Counted from the stretch's first letter, positions 7,984 through 16,677 are shown. The stretch is 24,785 nt of DNA from Planctomycetota bacterium (GCA_003644265.1 QNBX01000056.1:1-24785); one strand, 5' to 3'. The notes: a model not told the origin generated them from the letters alone. Program-made: numbers and translations.

Positions 7984-8727
7984 CTACTCGCCGGGCAGCG
8001 CGCCGCCGTTGGAGAGCAGGGCAAACAGCCGGCCGCCCACCACCGCCAGGTCCGGGTGGCCGTCGCCGTCCAGGTCGCCCGCCAGCAGGCGCGTGCCCGG
8101 GTTCGGCATGACCAGGCCATCGGCGCCCGTGGAGGCCGTGATGTCGCGCCAGCCCGATGGCGTGTGCTGTTCGATGCGCAGGCGCGTGCCGTCCAGCGTG
8201 GCGCGCTCGTCCGTGCCGTCGCCGTCGAGGTCCAGCAGCAGCTCGGTCGGCACGGCGGGGGCGGGGCCGGGTTCGTCGCGCTCGGCCTCCGTCCAGGTGC
8301 CCACCGCGGAGCCCACCAGCCGCCGCAGCTGTCCGTCGCGCTCCACCAACAGGTCGCGGCCGGCGGCGTGCACGCGCTGTACGGCGGGTACGCGCGAGAT
8401 GCCCGAGCCCGACGACGCGTCGCTCCAGCCGCCCGGCTCGAAGCGCAGCAGGCGCAGGTCGCTCTCGGTGGCCACCACCAGGTCGAGATCGCCGTCGCCT
8501 TCGGCGTCCATCAGCGCCGCGTCGAGCAGATCGAAACCGTCATGGGCCACGGGCACGTGCAGCACGCGGAACGACAGCGCGCGCTCGTCGCAGGCAGGCA
8601 GCGCCGGACCGAGCAGCAGCGCCAGGCCGAGCAGCAGCGCCCGGCCTGGGCGCCCAGCAGGGCCCGCGACGAGGCGCACCCAGCCACGAGGGCAACGACG
8701 CAGGGCGAGGGTCAGTGCGCGCATCAT
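7984..8727 (-). CDS. FG-GAP/VCBS-repeat lipoprotein
   Basis: The predicted protein has 247 residues from the ATG at 8727 (a second ATG follows immediately). An Arg-rich n-region and hydrophobic stretch (ALLLGLALLLGPALPAC) end in a lipobox LPAC with Cys46, so a lipid-anchored envelope protein is predicted. Three FG-GAP/VCBS-like units follow: DAEGDGDLDLVVATES, DLDGDGTDERATLDG and DLDGDGHPDLAVVGG. Each has the DxDGDG calcium-binding-type loop. Three units are few for a complete seven-bladed propeller. The start is 31 bases downstream of the stop of the PD40/TonB-like/toroid gene on the same strand, so it is probably the last gene of the exbBD operon. It could be an outer-membrane partner of that system (inference). 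The initiation region lacks a strong SD (GGCGGC only). Confidence 0.83.
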   Translation of the reverse strand: MMRALTLALRRCPRGWVRLVAGPAGRPGRALLLGLALLLGPALPACDERALSFRVLHVPVAHDGFDLLDAALMDAEGDGDLDLVVATESDLRLLRFEPGGWSDASSGSGISRVPAVQRVHAAGRDLLVERDGQLRRLVGSAVGTWTEAERDEPGPAPAVPTELLLDLDGDGTDERATLDGTRLRIEQHTPSGWRDITASTGADGLVMPNPGTRLLAGDLDGDGHPDLAVVGGRLFALLSNGGALPGE

Positions 8728-8758
8728 GCCGCCATGGAACCCCGGCGCGGCGCCTACG

Positions 8759-11700
8759 TCAACGGCTGCCACCCGAGCCGGCGTCGACCGACAGCAGCGG
8801 CGTGAAGTAACGGTAGTACACCTCGAGCGAGAGCACGCACATGGCGGTGGTGTAGCTGCGATCGCGGTTGTCGTCGCCGGCGTAGTCGGCGTAGAGCGAG
8901 ATGGGTTGCCAGCTGCCGTCGCGGCGTTGGGCCGGCAGCAGGGTGGACTGCAGCGCCTGGTTCCAACGCTCCCACTCGCTGCCGCCGTGCCGGAACAGGA
9001 CCAGCGAGCCGTAGTACCAGAAGTACAGGTTGCCCGCTGCGCGCGACACGAACTGCTCGCTGCTGGGTTCGCGGAAGCCGTCGGGCCGGCGCGAGAGGGT
9101 GAACTCGATGGTCGAGCGCCAGCGCGGCGCGTCGAGCTCCTCGCCCAGCAACGACAGGGCAAAGAGGCCCGCGGGCGTGGAGCCCGGCAGGGTGGGGTAG
9201 CGCGAGGCCAGGCGCTCGGGGTCGCGGCTGTAGAGCACCACGCCCGCCCGCGCGTCGTGGTTCTGCAGCAGATACGTGCGCGCGTCCTCGAAGGTCTGAT
9301 CCGGCACGGCCAGGCCCGCCAGGCGCGCGGACTCCAGGGCCATGATCTGCCAGGCGCTGACCGAGGTGCGCGGCCACGGGTCGAAGCTGCGGTCGTCGGG
9401 ATAGTAGTAGCCCCAGCCGCCGAAGCGCCGGGCGTCGCGGCTCTTGTGCTGGTGCTGGACGATCCACGACACGGCCTGGCGCAGCGGGGCGGCCAGGCGC
9501 GCGTCGCCGTCCAGGGCGTAGCACTCGCTCAGCGCGTAGGTGGCGATGGCGTGTGAGTAGCTGCTGCTGTAGCCGAAGTGGCCGGTCAGCGCGTCCTGCA
9601 CCGACAGCAGGAACTCGCGCGCGCGGCGCGCCACGGGCGCGTGCTCGCGACCGGAGCGCGGGCTGTGGCCGGCCCCCAGGAACGCCAGCAGGCACAGGGC
9701 CGTCTTGCCCACCACCACGTGGCCGTACTTGTCGTCGAAGTCGTCCGGGCTACCCCAGTGGCCGTCGCTCTCCTGGATGCGCGCGAGGTAGGCCAGCCCG
9801 GCGGCCACGGCGCGCTCGGTCTGCTCCGAGCCGCCGCCGTCTTCCAGGGCCTGGATGCGCGCCTCGCCGAAGCGCGTGCGGTAAGGCGTGTGGTCGAAGG
9901 GTCCGGCGCGGGTCTCCGGCAGGCTCGCGGCCAACACGACGGGAGCCGCCAGCGGGCGCGCGCTGGGGCTGGCGGCGGGCGTTGCGCTGGCGAGCACGTC
10001 GCTGGACGACCGCCAGCGCCCGGGGCGCGCCGGCTCTGCGCCCGCGCGGCTGGGCGCCGCCCGACTGCTCGGCGCCGACAGCGCGAGCGCGCCTGGGACC
10101 TCGCCTGCACCGGTGGGGTGCGCGCCGCTCGCCGCGAGCGCGCCCAGGTCCTGCTCAGCGGATGGCGACGTGGCCGGGGTCAGCAGCGTCGCGGGCGGCC
10201 CGCTCGTCAGCCCGCCGTCCAGCGCCGCCTGCGAGAACGAGCGCGCGCCCAGGTCGATGTCGACCGCGCCGCGCGACGTCGCCGGCCCGCCGCCCGCGCT
10301 CGCCGCCGGCAACGGCAGGGTGAGGGACGTCATGCGCGCGGTGGCCCCGGCGCCGGGCGCGCTCGCGCCACGCGGGGCGCTGCGCGTGGGCGCGTTGCCG
10401 CTGAACAGACCGTCACGCACGGCGGAGTGCAGGCTGGGACGCGCCGTGGCCGCCGTGGCGGGAGCCCCGAGGGCCAGGGTCGACGTCTCGGCCAGCTGCA
10501 ACCCGCCGGCGTCGGCCGACGCGCCGCTCGTCGCCGCGCTGAGCATGGCGGGCGGCGCCGCCACGGCCAGCGTGCGCGCCGCCGCGCGAGAGCCCTGCGA
10601 CATGAGCTCGACCGGCGCGTGCGTCGACGTGGCCGGTCCGCTGCTGGCCACCAAGGGCACGGGCAGCGCGGCGGCGTGGGCGCTGGCCGGTGGGGTCGCG
10701 CTCGCGCCCGCGGCGTCAGGGCTGAGACGCGTCGGGTCGGCCGCCGCGGCCCGCGTGCGCGCCTGCGTCGGTCCCGTGCTCGCCGCCAGCGACAGGCTGG
10801 GCGCCTCGGCGCTGTGGATCGGCTCGCCGCGCGTGGCGGGCTCGCGCACGCTGACGTCGAGCGAGCGCTCGCTGCGCGTGGACGCGGAGCTGTCCGCCGC
10901 GCGCGCGGGCGCGACCGCCGTGGCCAGGCTTGGAGCCGGCAGGGACGCCCGCGCGGCGGGGCTCAACTCGCCTCCCTCGGGCGCCGCGCCGTCGGCTTGC
11001 TCGGGGGCATGGGCCGCCGCGCGCAGGCTGGGAGCGGCCTGCAGTTCGCCCGCGCGCTCGGCCGAGGCCAAGCTCTGCTGCGGGTTGGCGCTCAGTCGCA
11101 CGCGGATGGACGGCGCGGCGGGCGGCGGCTCGACCGGCTCCTGCTCGACGTACACCTCACGGAACCAGAGCATGAGCAACAGGTGTGCCACCAAGCTCAC
11201 CAGCAGGCACTTGGCCAGGATATCGAGCGCCTCCCAGCGTCGGCCCAGCCAGGTGAGCACGGCCAGCAGCAGCAGCAGGCCCACCACCGTCAGGTCCAAC
11301 CAGCCCACGGGGCGGCCGGGCAGGCGGAACAGCTCGCGCGAGCGGGCGCGGTGCAGGTCGGGCAGCCCGCCTGCGGGCGCGGACGTCAGCAACAGGCCGA
11401 AGCCGCCCAGGGTGGCCATGGGCGCGCGCTCGTGGCCGGGGCCGTTGACGCCCACGAGCGGCACGGGCGGCAGCCAGCCCTCGCGGCCCTGCATCGAGCG
11501 GTACAGATCGAAGCCGCCCGCGCCCCCGTCGCGGTCGCTGGCCAGCAGCAGCACGCGGCCGTCGGCGGCGAAGGCCGGGTCGCGTTCGTCGAAGGGTGAG
11601 TTGAGCGCGGCCAGGGGTTCGACGCGCCAGGCGCTCTCGGGGGCGGTCGGCGCGCGCTCACGCTCGGGTCCGTCGCCGCGGGGCTCTGCGCCGTCCGGCA

Positions 11701-12418
11701 GCAAGCCGTCGCCCGGCAGCTCGATGTCGCCCGGTCCGGGAGCGCGCTGCGGATCCTCGCCGGCGCTGCCCGCGGGCGCGCGGGGCGAGTTGGGCACGGC
11801 CAGGTACAGGTCGAGGTCGCGTCGCCGGCCGCGGGGCATGTCCGACGCAAACACCACGGCGCGGCTGCCGGGCACGGGCGCCGGATCCAGCTCGTCGTAC
11901 TCGCTGGCCAGGCCGGGAGCCAGGCGCTCGGCCGGCTCGAACACGCCGTCTCGCCAGGGGCAGCGCAGCAGGTCGAAGCCGCCCTCGCCACCGGGGCGAT
12001 TGCTGGCCAGCCACAACGCGTCGGGCCCGAACGCCGGCGAGACCTCGTCGAAGGGCGAGTTGGCCACGCGGAGCGGGCGCGGGTCGATGGGCTCGCCGTC
12101 CACCAGGTCGGCGATCCACAGGTCGGCGTTGAGGCCCGGCTCGCCCACGGCGAACACCAGCTGCGTGCCGTCCGGTGAGACGCTCGCCCGGCCCTCGCGC
12201 TCGGGGCCGTTGACCGCGGGGCCGAGCGGCACCGGCTCGTCCCAGACGGCGTAGCGCAGGGCGGCGCGGTCGTCCAGCGAGACCTCGCGCACGCCGTCCG
12301 TCCAGCCCGACTCGCGTTCGATGTGCGGCAGCAGGCGCAGGTACGCCAACGCAAAGCCCGCCGCCAGCAGCGACAGGGCGATGGTTGCGTTGCGGAACGC
12401 GCCCTCGGGCAGCTTCAC
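8759..12418 (-). CDS. TonB-like fusion: PD40 propeller, SxxxH membrane anchor, Ala/Ser/Pro linker, squalene-cyclase-like toroid
   Basis: The predicted protein has 1219 residues from a GTG at 12418, with GGAGGG about 12 bases upstream and 4 bases after the exbD stop. Parts in order: TM1 near 10-29; about five PD40 (TolB-like WD40) units at 65-360, such as SPDGTQLVFA and GGFDLYRS; TM2 near 372-391; a short basic loop (GRRWEALD); TM3 near 402-420 with S408-L-V-A-H412, the SxxxH motif of TonB anchors. A Pro-rich segment and IRVRL then follow, as after the TonB anchor. A disordered Ala/Ser/Pro linker spans about 430-860. The alpha/alpha-toroid domain (867-1205) has QW-type motifs QESDGHWG and QRRDGSW. 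The positive-inside pattern puts both the propeller and the toroid in the periplasm. The TonB C-terminal domain is absent. The context, directly after exbB and exbD, supports energy transduction from the proton motive force. No complete cyclase DxDD motif was found, so the toroid may bind rather than cyclise. Confidence 0.92.
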   Translation of the reverse strand: MKLPEGAFRNATIALSLLAAGFALAYLRLLPHIERESGWTDGVREVSLDDRAALRYAVWDEPVPLGPAVNGPEREGRASVSPDGTQLVFAVGEPGLNADLWIADLVDGEPIDPRPLRVANSPFDEVSPAFGPDALWLASNRPGGEGGFDLLRCPWRDGVFEPAERLAPGLASEYDELDPAPVPGSRAVVFASDMPRGRRRDLDLYLAVPNSPRAPAGSAGEDPQRAPGPGDIELPGDGLLPDGAEPRGDGPERERAPTAPESAWRVEPLAALNSPFDERDPAFAADGRVLLLASDRDGGAGGFDLYRSMQGREGWLPPVPLVGVNGPGHERAPMATLGGFGLLLTSAPAGGLPDLHRARSRELFRLPGRPVGWLDLTVVGLLLLLAVLTWLGRRWEALDILAKCLLVSLVAHLLLMLWFREVYVEQEPVEPPPAAPSIRVRLSANPQQSLASAERAGELQAAPSLRAAAHAPEQADGAAPEGGELSPAARASLPAPSLATAVAPARAADSSASTRSERSLDVSVREPATRGEPIHSAEAPSLSLAASTGPTQARTRAAAADPTRLSPDAAGASATPPASAHAAALPVPLVASSGPATSTHAPVELMSQGSRAAARTLAVAAPPAMLSAATSGASADAGGLQLAETSTLALGAPATAATARPSLHSAVRDGLFSGNAPTRSAPRGASAPGAGATARMTSLTLPLPAASAGGGPATSRGAVDIDLGARSFSQAALDGGLTSGPPATLLTPATSPSAEQDLGALAASGAHPTGAGEVPGALALSAPSSRAAPSRAGAEPARPGRWRSSSDVLASATPAASPSARPLAAPVVLAASLPETRAGPFDHTPYRTRFGEARIQALEDGGGSEQTERAVAAGLAYLARIQESDGHWGSPDDFDDKYGHVVVGKTALCLLAFLGAGHSPRSGREHAPVARRAREFLLSVQDALTGHFGYSSSYSHAIATYALSECYALDGDARLAAPLRQAVSWIVQHQHKSRDARRFGGWGYYYPDDRSFDPWPRTSVSAWQIMALESARLAGLAVPDQTFEDARTYLLQNHDARAGVVLYSRDPERLASRYPTLPGSTPAGLFALSLLGEELDAPRWRSTIEFTLSRRPDGFREPSSEQFVSRAAGNLYFWYYGSLVLFRHGGSEWERWNQALQSTLLPAQRRDGSWQPISLYADYAGDDNRDRSYTTAMCVLSLEVYYRYFTPLLSVDAGSGGSR

Positions 12419-12422
12419 GGGA

Positions 12423-12833
12423 TCAGGTGCCCTCCGTGATGCTGATGCCGAGGTTGAGCATGCCGGCCTGCTCGCAGGCGTCCATCACCGACACGATGCG
12501 CTCGTGGTAGACGAGGCGGTCGCCGCGGATGGTCACGGGGCGGTCGGGGTCGGCCCGCGCCGCCGCGCGCAGCTCGTCCAGCAGCTGCTCGACCTCCAGC
12601 ACCTGACCCGACAGCACGATGCGCCCGTCGGCGAACACGTTGATGATCAGCTCGCTGTCGTCCGCCTCGCCGGCCTGGCCGCTGCTGGCCTCGGGCAGCT
12701 CGATGTCGATCTCCTTCTCGGGGTCGAGAAAGGTCGTGGCCACCATGAAGAACACGAGCAGCTGAAACACCACGTCGATCATGGGCGTGAGGTTGAGCAG
12801 CGGCTCCTCGTCGCTCTTGGCGCGGATTCTCAC
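12423..12833 (-). CDS. exbD: ExbD/TolR-family biopolymer transport protein
   Basis: The predicted protein has 136 residues, a normal length. The start is the GTG at 12833, which overlaps the exbB stop as GTGA (12830-12833). A short cytoplasmic N-terminus is followed by one membrane helix, LNLTPMIDVVFQLLVFFMVA (residues 14-33), with the conserved Asp20 that carries protons in ExbD/TolR. The periplasmic domain has the usual pattern (DSELIINVFADGRIVLSG, then VTIRGDRLVYHERIVSVMDAC). ExbD forms a dimer in the pore of the ExbB pentamer and drives TonB-like partners. The gene following it 4 bases downstream carries the TonB-type coupling helix, so that protein is the likely partner. Confidence 0.95.
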   Translation of the reverse strand: MRIRAKSDEEPLLNLTPMIDVVFQLLVFFMVATTFLDPEKEIDIELPEASSGQAGEADDSELIINVFADGRIVLSGQVLEVEQLLDELRAAARADPDRPVTIRGDRLVYHERIVSVMDACEQAGMLNLGISITEGT

Positions 12834-13513
12834 GAGGCGGGGCCGGCCGGCGCGGGCTCGGCGGGCGCCACGGCGAGGGGCGGCGTGCGCCCGGCGAGCA
12901 CGTCGGAGACCTCCAGGTACAGGTCCTCGGTGCGGCGCACGAAGGCGTCGATGCGGCTGCGGAAGTAGTAGTACGCCGCCTGCGCGGGGATGGCCACGGC
13001 CAGGCCCGCGGCGGTGGTCACCAGCGCCTGGCTGATGCCGCCGGCCAGGGCCTCGGGGCTGCCGATGCCCTCGCCCGACGAGATCACGTTGAAGGCCTCG
13101 ATCATGCCCCAGACCGTGCCCAGCAGCCCCAGCAGCGGCGCGATCATGCCGATCACTACCAGCGGGCGCAGGTTGGCGGAGAGGCGATCGACCTCGCGCG
13201 CGCCGGCGTCCTCCACGGCCTTCTCGCGCTGCAGCCAGTCGGCGTCGGCGCGGGCGATGCCGGCGGCCAGGATGCGCGACTGGCTGGTGTCGTCTCCGAC
13301 ACACAGGGCCAGACCGGCGTCGGGGCCGCGGTCGCGCAGGGCGTCGATCAGCTCGTGGTGAAAGGCGCCGCGCGCCAGGCGTCCGCGGCGCAGGCGCACG
13401 CTGCGCTCGACCATGTAGGCCAGCGCCAGCACCGAGCACAGCGCGATGGGGATCATGAGCGGACCGCCGCTCGTGAGGATGCCGAACAGGGAGTCGAGTT
13501 GGCTCTCGTCCAT
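12830..13513 (-). CDS. exbB: ExbB/MotA/TolQ-family proton channel protein
   Basis: The predicted protein has 227 residues from the ATG at 13513, with GGAG 8 bases upstream. Three membrane segments are visible: residues 17-35, 117-140 (VVIGMIAPLLGLLGTVWGMI, the family's signature helix) and 160-184 (ISQALVTTAAGLAVAIPAQA). They carry the conserved Thr positions (T133, T166/T167) that line the proton path. A cytoplasmic domain lies between TM1 and TM2. The length and topology are those of ExbB/TolQ. The C-terminal tail is an Ala/Pro-rich extension. It is the first gene of a tight exbB-exbD-fusion cluster and lies 158 bases after the large TPR gene. Whether it behaves as ExbB (TonB) or TolQ (TolA) cannot be told from sequence alone; the partner's SxxxH helix fits either. 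Confidence 0.95.
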   Translation of the reverse strand: MDESQLDSLFGILTSGGPLMIPIALCSVLALAYMVERSVRLRRGRLARGAFHHELIDALRDRGPDAGLALCVGDDTSQSRILAAGIARADADWLQREKAVEDAGAREVDRLSANLRPLVVIGMIAPLLGLLGTVWGMIEAFNVISSGEGIGSPEALAGGISQALVTTAAGLAVAIPAQAAYYYFRSRIDAFVRRTEDLYLEVSDVLAGRTPPLAVAPAEPAPAGPAS

Positions 13514-13610
13514 GGGTTGCTCCGGGCTGGGTGCGGCCGCGCGTGGCGGGGCGCTCGGGTTCGAGCTGCGGTGCGGGTGGCGTGGTCTGCGGCGACCGGC
13601 CGTCAGGCTG

Positions 13611-13667
13611 CGTGTGGCCGCGGGTGTGTGTGGTCGTGTGTCTCGATGGTGTTGGGTGTGTGTGCTG
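13611..13667 (-). promoter_or_regulatory. CA-rich leader region upstream of exbB
   Basis: The 158-base gap between the TPR gene and exbB contains a tract of GTG/TGT repeats on the plus strand, so the minus-strand transcript is CA-rich. This composition is unlike anything else in the window and would leave the RNA unstructured. It may help translation of exbB or hold its own promoter, but no clear hexamers were found. Confidence 0.3.
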
Positions 13668-13671
13668 CGCG

Positions 13672-16600
13672 TCAGACGCCGCCCAGGCGTCGCCGCGCGT
13701 CGGCGGCCAGGGTGTGTTGCGGTGTGCGTTGCAGCAGCTCGCGCCAGCGGTCGGTGGCGGCGTCAGCGCGCCCCAGCGTGGACAGGCAGTCGCCAGCCAG
13801 CAGCAGGGCCTGGGCCACCTCGTCCTCGGAGGCGTGCAGCACGGCCACCTTGAGGTACTCGCTCAGGGCGTGCTCGGTGTCGCCCGCGGCTTGGTGCATG
13901 TGTCCCAGCTCCAGCCGGGCGCGGGCCGAGAGCACGCCGCGGTCCTGCTCGACCACGCGCTCCAGGGCGGCTCGGGCGGCGCGCCCGTTGCCCAGCGCGG
14001 CCAGCGCGCGGCCGCGCCAGAGCTCGGCCTCCAGCAGGTTGGCGAAGTCGGAGTGGCGCCGGGCCAGGTCAGCCAGCGCGTCGGATGCGCCTTGCCACTG
14101 CTCGAGCTGGGCCAGCGACAGCCCCAGTCGGAAGCGCGCGCGGGCGCCGACCTCGTGGCGCGGGTGCTCGCTCAGCACGCGTCGGCAGCGCTGGGCCGCC
14201 TGCTCGAACTGGCCCAGGCGGAAGCAGGCCTCGCCCGCCAGGAACAGCGACTCGCCCACCAGCGCGCTGTGCGGGTGCTCGGCCACCAGCGTGTCGAAGC
14301 GCTGGGCCGCGAGCGCCAGGTCACCGGCGCGCAGGCGCGCGAAGCCCGACTTGTAGAGCGCTTCGTCCGCCAGCTCGCCACCGGCCGCCGCCGTGGCGTC
14401 GAAGAGCGGCGCGGCGGCGGCGTCATCGCCCGCGGCGAAGTGCGCCTCGCCCACGAAGAACGCGACCTCGGCGGCGGAAGCGGACGTGGGTTCTGCGTCC
14501 AGGGCGGCCCGCGCGCGGGTCGACGCGTCGTCCAGGTGTCCGGCGTCCAGGGCGATCCAGGCCGCCTCGACCTGCGCGTCAGGAGCGGCGCTGGACAGAG
14601 CGTCCATCAGGGCCTGGGCTCGGTCGGGCTGACCGGCCGCGGTGTAGGCGGCGGCCACGCTGCGTGCGCTGGCCAGCAGTCGCGCGGGCTCGGCACCCAG
14701 GCGCGAGAGGTCGGAGAGCACGGCCTCGGCGCGGTCGGGCTGACCGGCCAGGCACCAACTCCACGCGGCCAGCTCGTGCGCGGCCAGGCGCAGCTCGGGC
14801 TCGGGCGCGGGGCCGTCGCGGGGCGGCGTCAGCACGGGCGCGAGGGTGGCGCAGGCGCTCTGCGGGTCGCCCGCGTCCAGCTGCAGCCAGGCCAGGCTGT
14901 AGCGTGCCGAAGGGGCCGAGGGGGTGTGGCTGAACTGCTGGATGATACGGGTCAGGTGCGGCGTCGCCTCGGCGGGTCGGCCCAGCTCCGCGAGCGTGTC
15001 GCCCAGTTGGAGCAGCGCCGCGGACAGCTGCGCCGGCTTGTTGCTGCCGTCCACCACGGCCTGCAGCAGCGGCAGGCGTTCCCGCGGCGAGCGCTCGCCG
15101 GCCAGTCCGAGCTGCGCCTCGAGCACGAAGGCCCCGGCGGGGTGCTCGGCCAGGTAGCGTGTCCAGGCCTCGCGGGCGCCTGCGCTGTCGCCCAGCTCGT
15201 CTCGGCAGCGCCCGGTCATGAAGGCGGCCTCGTCGGCCTCGGGGGCGCTCGGGTGCTCACGCGCGAGGGACTCGAAGTCCCGGCCGGCGTCGGCCAGCTC
15301 GCCCTGCTGATAGGCGCACCAGGCCAGCCGCGAGCGCGCCCGCGGCTGAGCGCCGAGGTGCTCGCCGGCGATGACCTGCTCGAACTCCGGCCGGGCCTCG
15401 CCGGGGCGCTCCAGGGCAAACAGCGCCTCACCGCGGGCGAGGTGCAGCAGCGCGTCGTCGCCGCCGGCGGCCAGGGCCCGGTCGGCGAGCTGCAGCGCGG
15501 CGGCGGCGTTCCCGGCGTTCAGGCTGGTCACGGCGGCGGCGTGCAGGGCGTCGCTGGAGCCCGCGCGGGCGTAGGCGCCGGCGGCCTCGGCGGAGCGCCC
15601 GCTGGCGGCCAGCAGGTCGCCGCGGGCCGTCTGCACGTGGCCGGCCAGGGTCGGCTCGGGCTCCAGGGCCTCGGCCTCGTCCAGCAGGCGCAGGGCCTCG
15701 TCGGTCTGACCCAGGGCGCCGGCGCTGCGCGCCTGCCAGTAGCGCGCCTCGGCGGAGCGCGGTACGGCGGGGGACGAGAGGGCCTGCCAGGCGCCCTCGG
15801 CGTCGCCGGCGGAGAGTCGCTGCACGCCGAGCTGGAAGCTGGCCTCGGCCACGAAGCGGCTCTCGGGATGGCGAGCCAACAGGGCCGCGAAGTGCGCCGC
15901 GGCGCGCTCGGGCCGGTCCTGTTCGTCGGCCGCGAAACCGCGTCCGCGCAGGGCGGCGTCCGCGAAGGGACCTCGCTCCACCAGAGCGAAGGCGGCCTCC
16001 GCCTCGGCCGCGCGCCCCAGGGCCGCGAGGCTCTCGCCGCGGATGAAGTGCAGCTCGAGCGCCAGCGGGCTGCCGGGCTCCACGCCCTCGCTCAGCAGGG
16101 CCTCGGCGCCGGCGACGGCGTCCTCATGCCGGCCCAGGCGTTGGCAGCACCAGGCCCGGCCCACGCCGGCGTCCCGGGCGTGGGCGCCGCGGGGCCAGCG
16201 CGCGAGCGCCTGATCGAACAGCGGCAGGGCCTGATCGGGGCGCTCGCCGCGCAGCCACGCGTCGGCCAGCAGCACCGTGGCGGGCTCGGCCAGGGTGGGG
16301 TCGCCGTCCTCCAGCGCGGCGGTCAGCGGCGCGATGGCCTGGCGCGGGCGGCCCGAGCGCAGCTCGCATTGCCCCAGACGCAGGCTGGCTGCGGCGCGCC
16401 AGGCAAAGCCGGGCCGCTGACTCAGCCTACGGAAATGGGCGGCCGCGTCGTCCGGGCGAGACAGCTCCAGCAGGGCGCTGGCCAGGCGATAGCGCACCAG
16501 ATCCGCGTGCTCGTGGTCGCCGTGCTGATCCAGGAAGTCCTGCGCCTCATCCACCAGCAGGTCGTGGAGCTGGCGGCTGTGCAGCCCGTCGATGTAGGCG

Positions 16601-16677
16601 GCGCGCGAGTCGGCGTCGTCCACGAGGGCCAGCGGGGCGGCCGCGAGGCAGCCGGCGAGGATCCAGGTCTGCAGCAT
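13672..16677 (-). CDS. Large periplasmic tetratricopeptide-repeat protein
   Basis: The predicted protein has 1001 residues from the ATG at 16677, supported by GGAG 9 bases upstream. A GTG at 16692 would add five residues (MERLA) and is the alternative. The N-terminus is a Sec signal peptide (MLQTWILAGCLAAAPLALV). The remainder is a solenoid of roughly twenty or more TPR units of the BamD/CpoB/TPR_6 type, for example LGQCELRSGRPRQAIAPL, FRLGLSLAQLEQW and LGHMHQAAGDTEHALSEYL. No enzymatic domain is visible. TPR solenoids act as protein-binding scaffolds. In Tol-Pal loci a periplasmic TPR protein (CpoB/YbgF) accompanies TolQR, and a TPR gene directly upstream of exbBD here is reminiscent of that, though much larger. 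It is the likely first gene of the operon, with a binding partner inside it expected (inference). Confidence 0.92.
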   Translation of the reverse strand: MLQTWILAGCLAAAPLALVDDADSRAAYIDGLHSRQLHDLLVDEAQDFLDQHGDHEHADLVRYRLASALLELSRPDDAAAHFRRLSQRPGFAWRAAASLRLGQCELRSGRPRQAIAPLTAALEDGDPTLAEPATVLLADAWLRGERPDQALPLFDQALARWPRGAHARDAGVGRAWCCQRLGRHEDAVAGAEALLSEGVEPGSPLALELHFIRGESLAALGRAAEAEAAFALVERGPFADAALRGRGFAADEQDRPERAAAHFAALLARHPESRFVAEASFQLGVQRLSAGDAEGAWQALSSPAVPRSAEARYWQARSAGALGQTDEALRLLDEAEALEPEPTLAGHVQTARGDLLAASGRSAEAAGAYARAGSSDALHAAAVTSLNAGNAAAALQLADRALAAGGDDALLHLARGEALFALERPGEARPEFEQVIAGEHLGAQPRARSRLAWCAYQQGELADAGRDFESLAREHPSAPEADEAAFMTGRCRDELGDSAGAREAWTRYLAEHPAGAFVLEAQLGLAGERSPRERLPLLQAVVDGSNKPAQLSAALLQLGDTLAELGRPAEATPHLTRIIQQFSHTPSAPSARYSLAWLQLDAGDPQSACATLAPVLTPPRDGPAPEPELRLAAHELAAWSWCLAGQPDRAEAVLSDLSRLGAEPARLLASARSVAAAYTAAGQPDRAQALMDALSSAAPDAQVEAAWIALDAGHLDDASTRARAALDAEPTSASAAEVAFFVGEAHFAAGDDAAAAPLFDATAAAGGELADEALYKSGFARLRAGDLALAAQRFDTLVAEHPHSALVGESLFLAGEACFRLGQFEQAAQRCRRVLSEHPRHEVGARARFRLGLSLAQLEQWQGASDALADLARRHSDFANLLEAELWRGRALAALGNGRAARAALERVVEQDRGVLSARARLELGHMHQAAGDTEHALSEYLKVAVLHASEDEVAQALLLAGDCLSTLGRADAATDRWRELLQRTPQHTLAADARRRLGGV

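Noticed and set aside
7450..9556. Plus-strand frames of 450-540 codons opposite the FG-GAP genes and the 3' part of the fusion gene
   Set aside because: Composition is antisense-like; the minus strand carries the lipobox and DxDGDG repeats.
8759..9820. True triterpene cyclase activity for the toroid domain
   Set aside because: QW-type motifs are present but I found no DxDD catalytic motif, so only a cyclase-like fold is claimed.
9578..12254. Long plus-strand open frames opposite the TonB-like fusion
   Set aside because: Both are Arg/Ala/Gly or Ser/Pro-rich antisense shadows; the minus strand encodes recognisable PD40, TonB-type and toroid domains.
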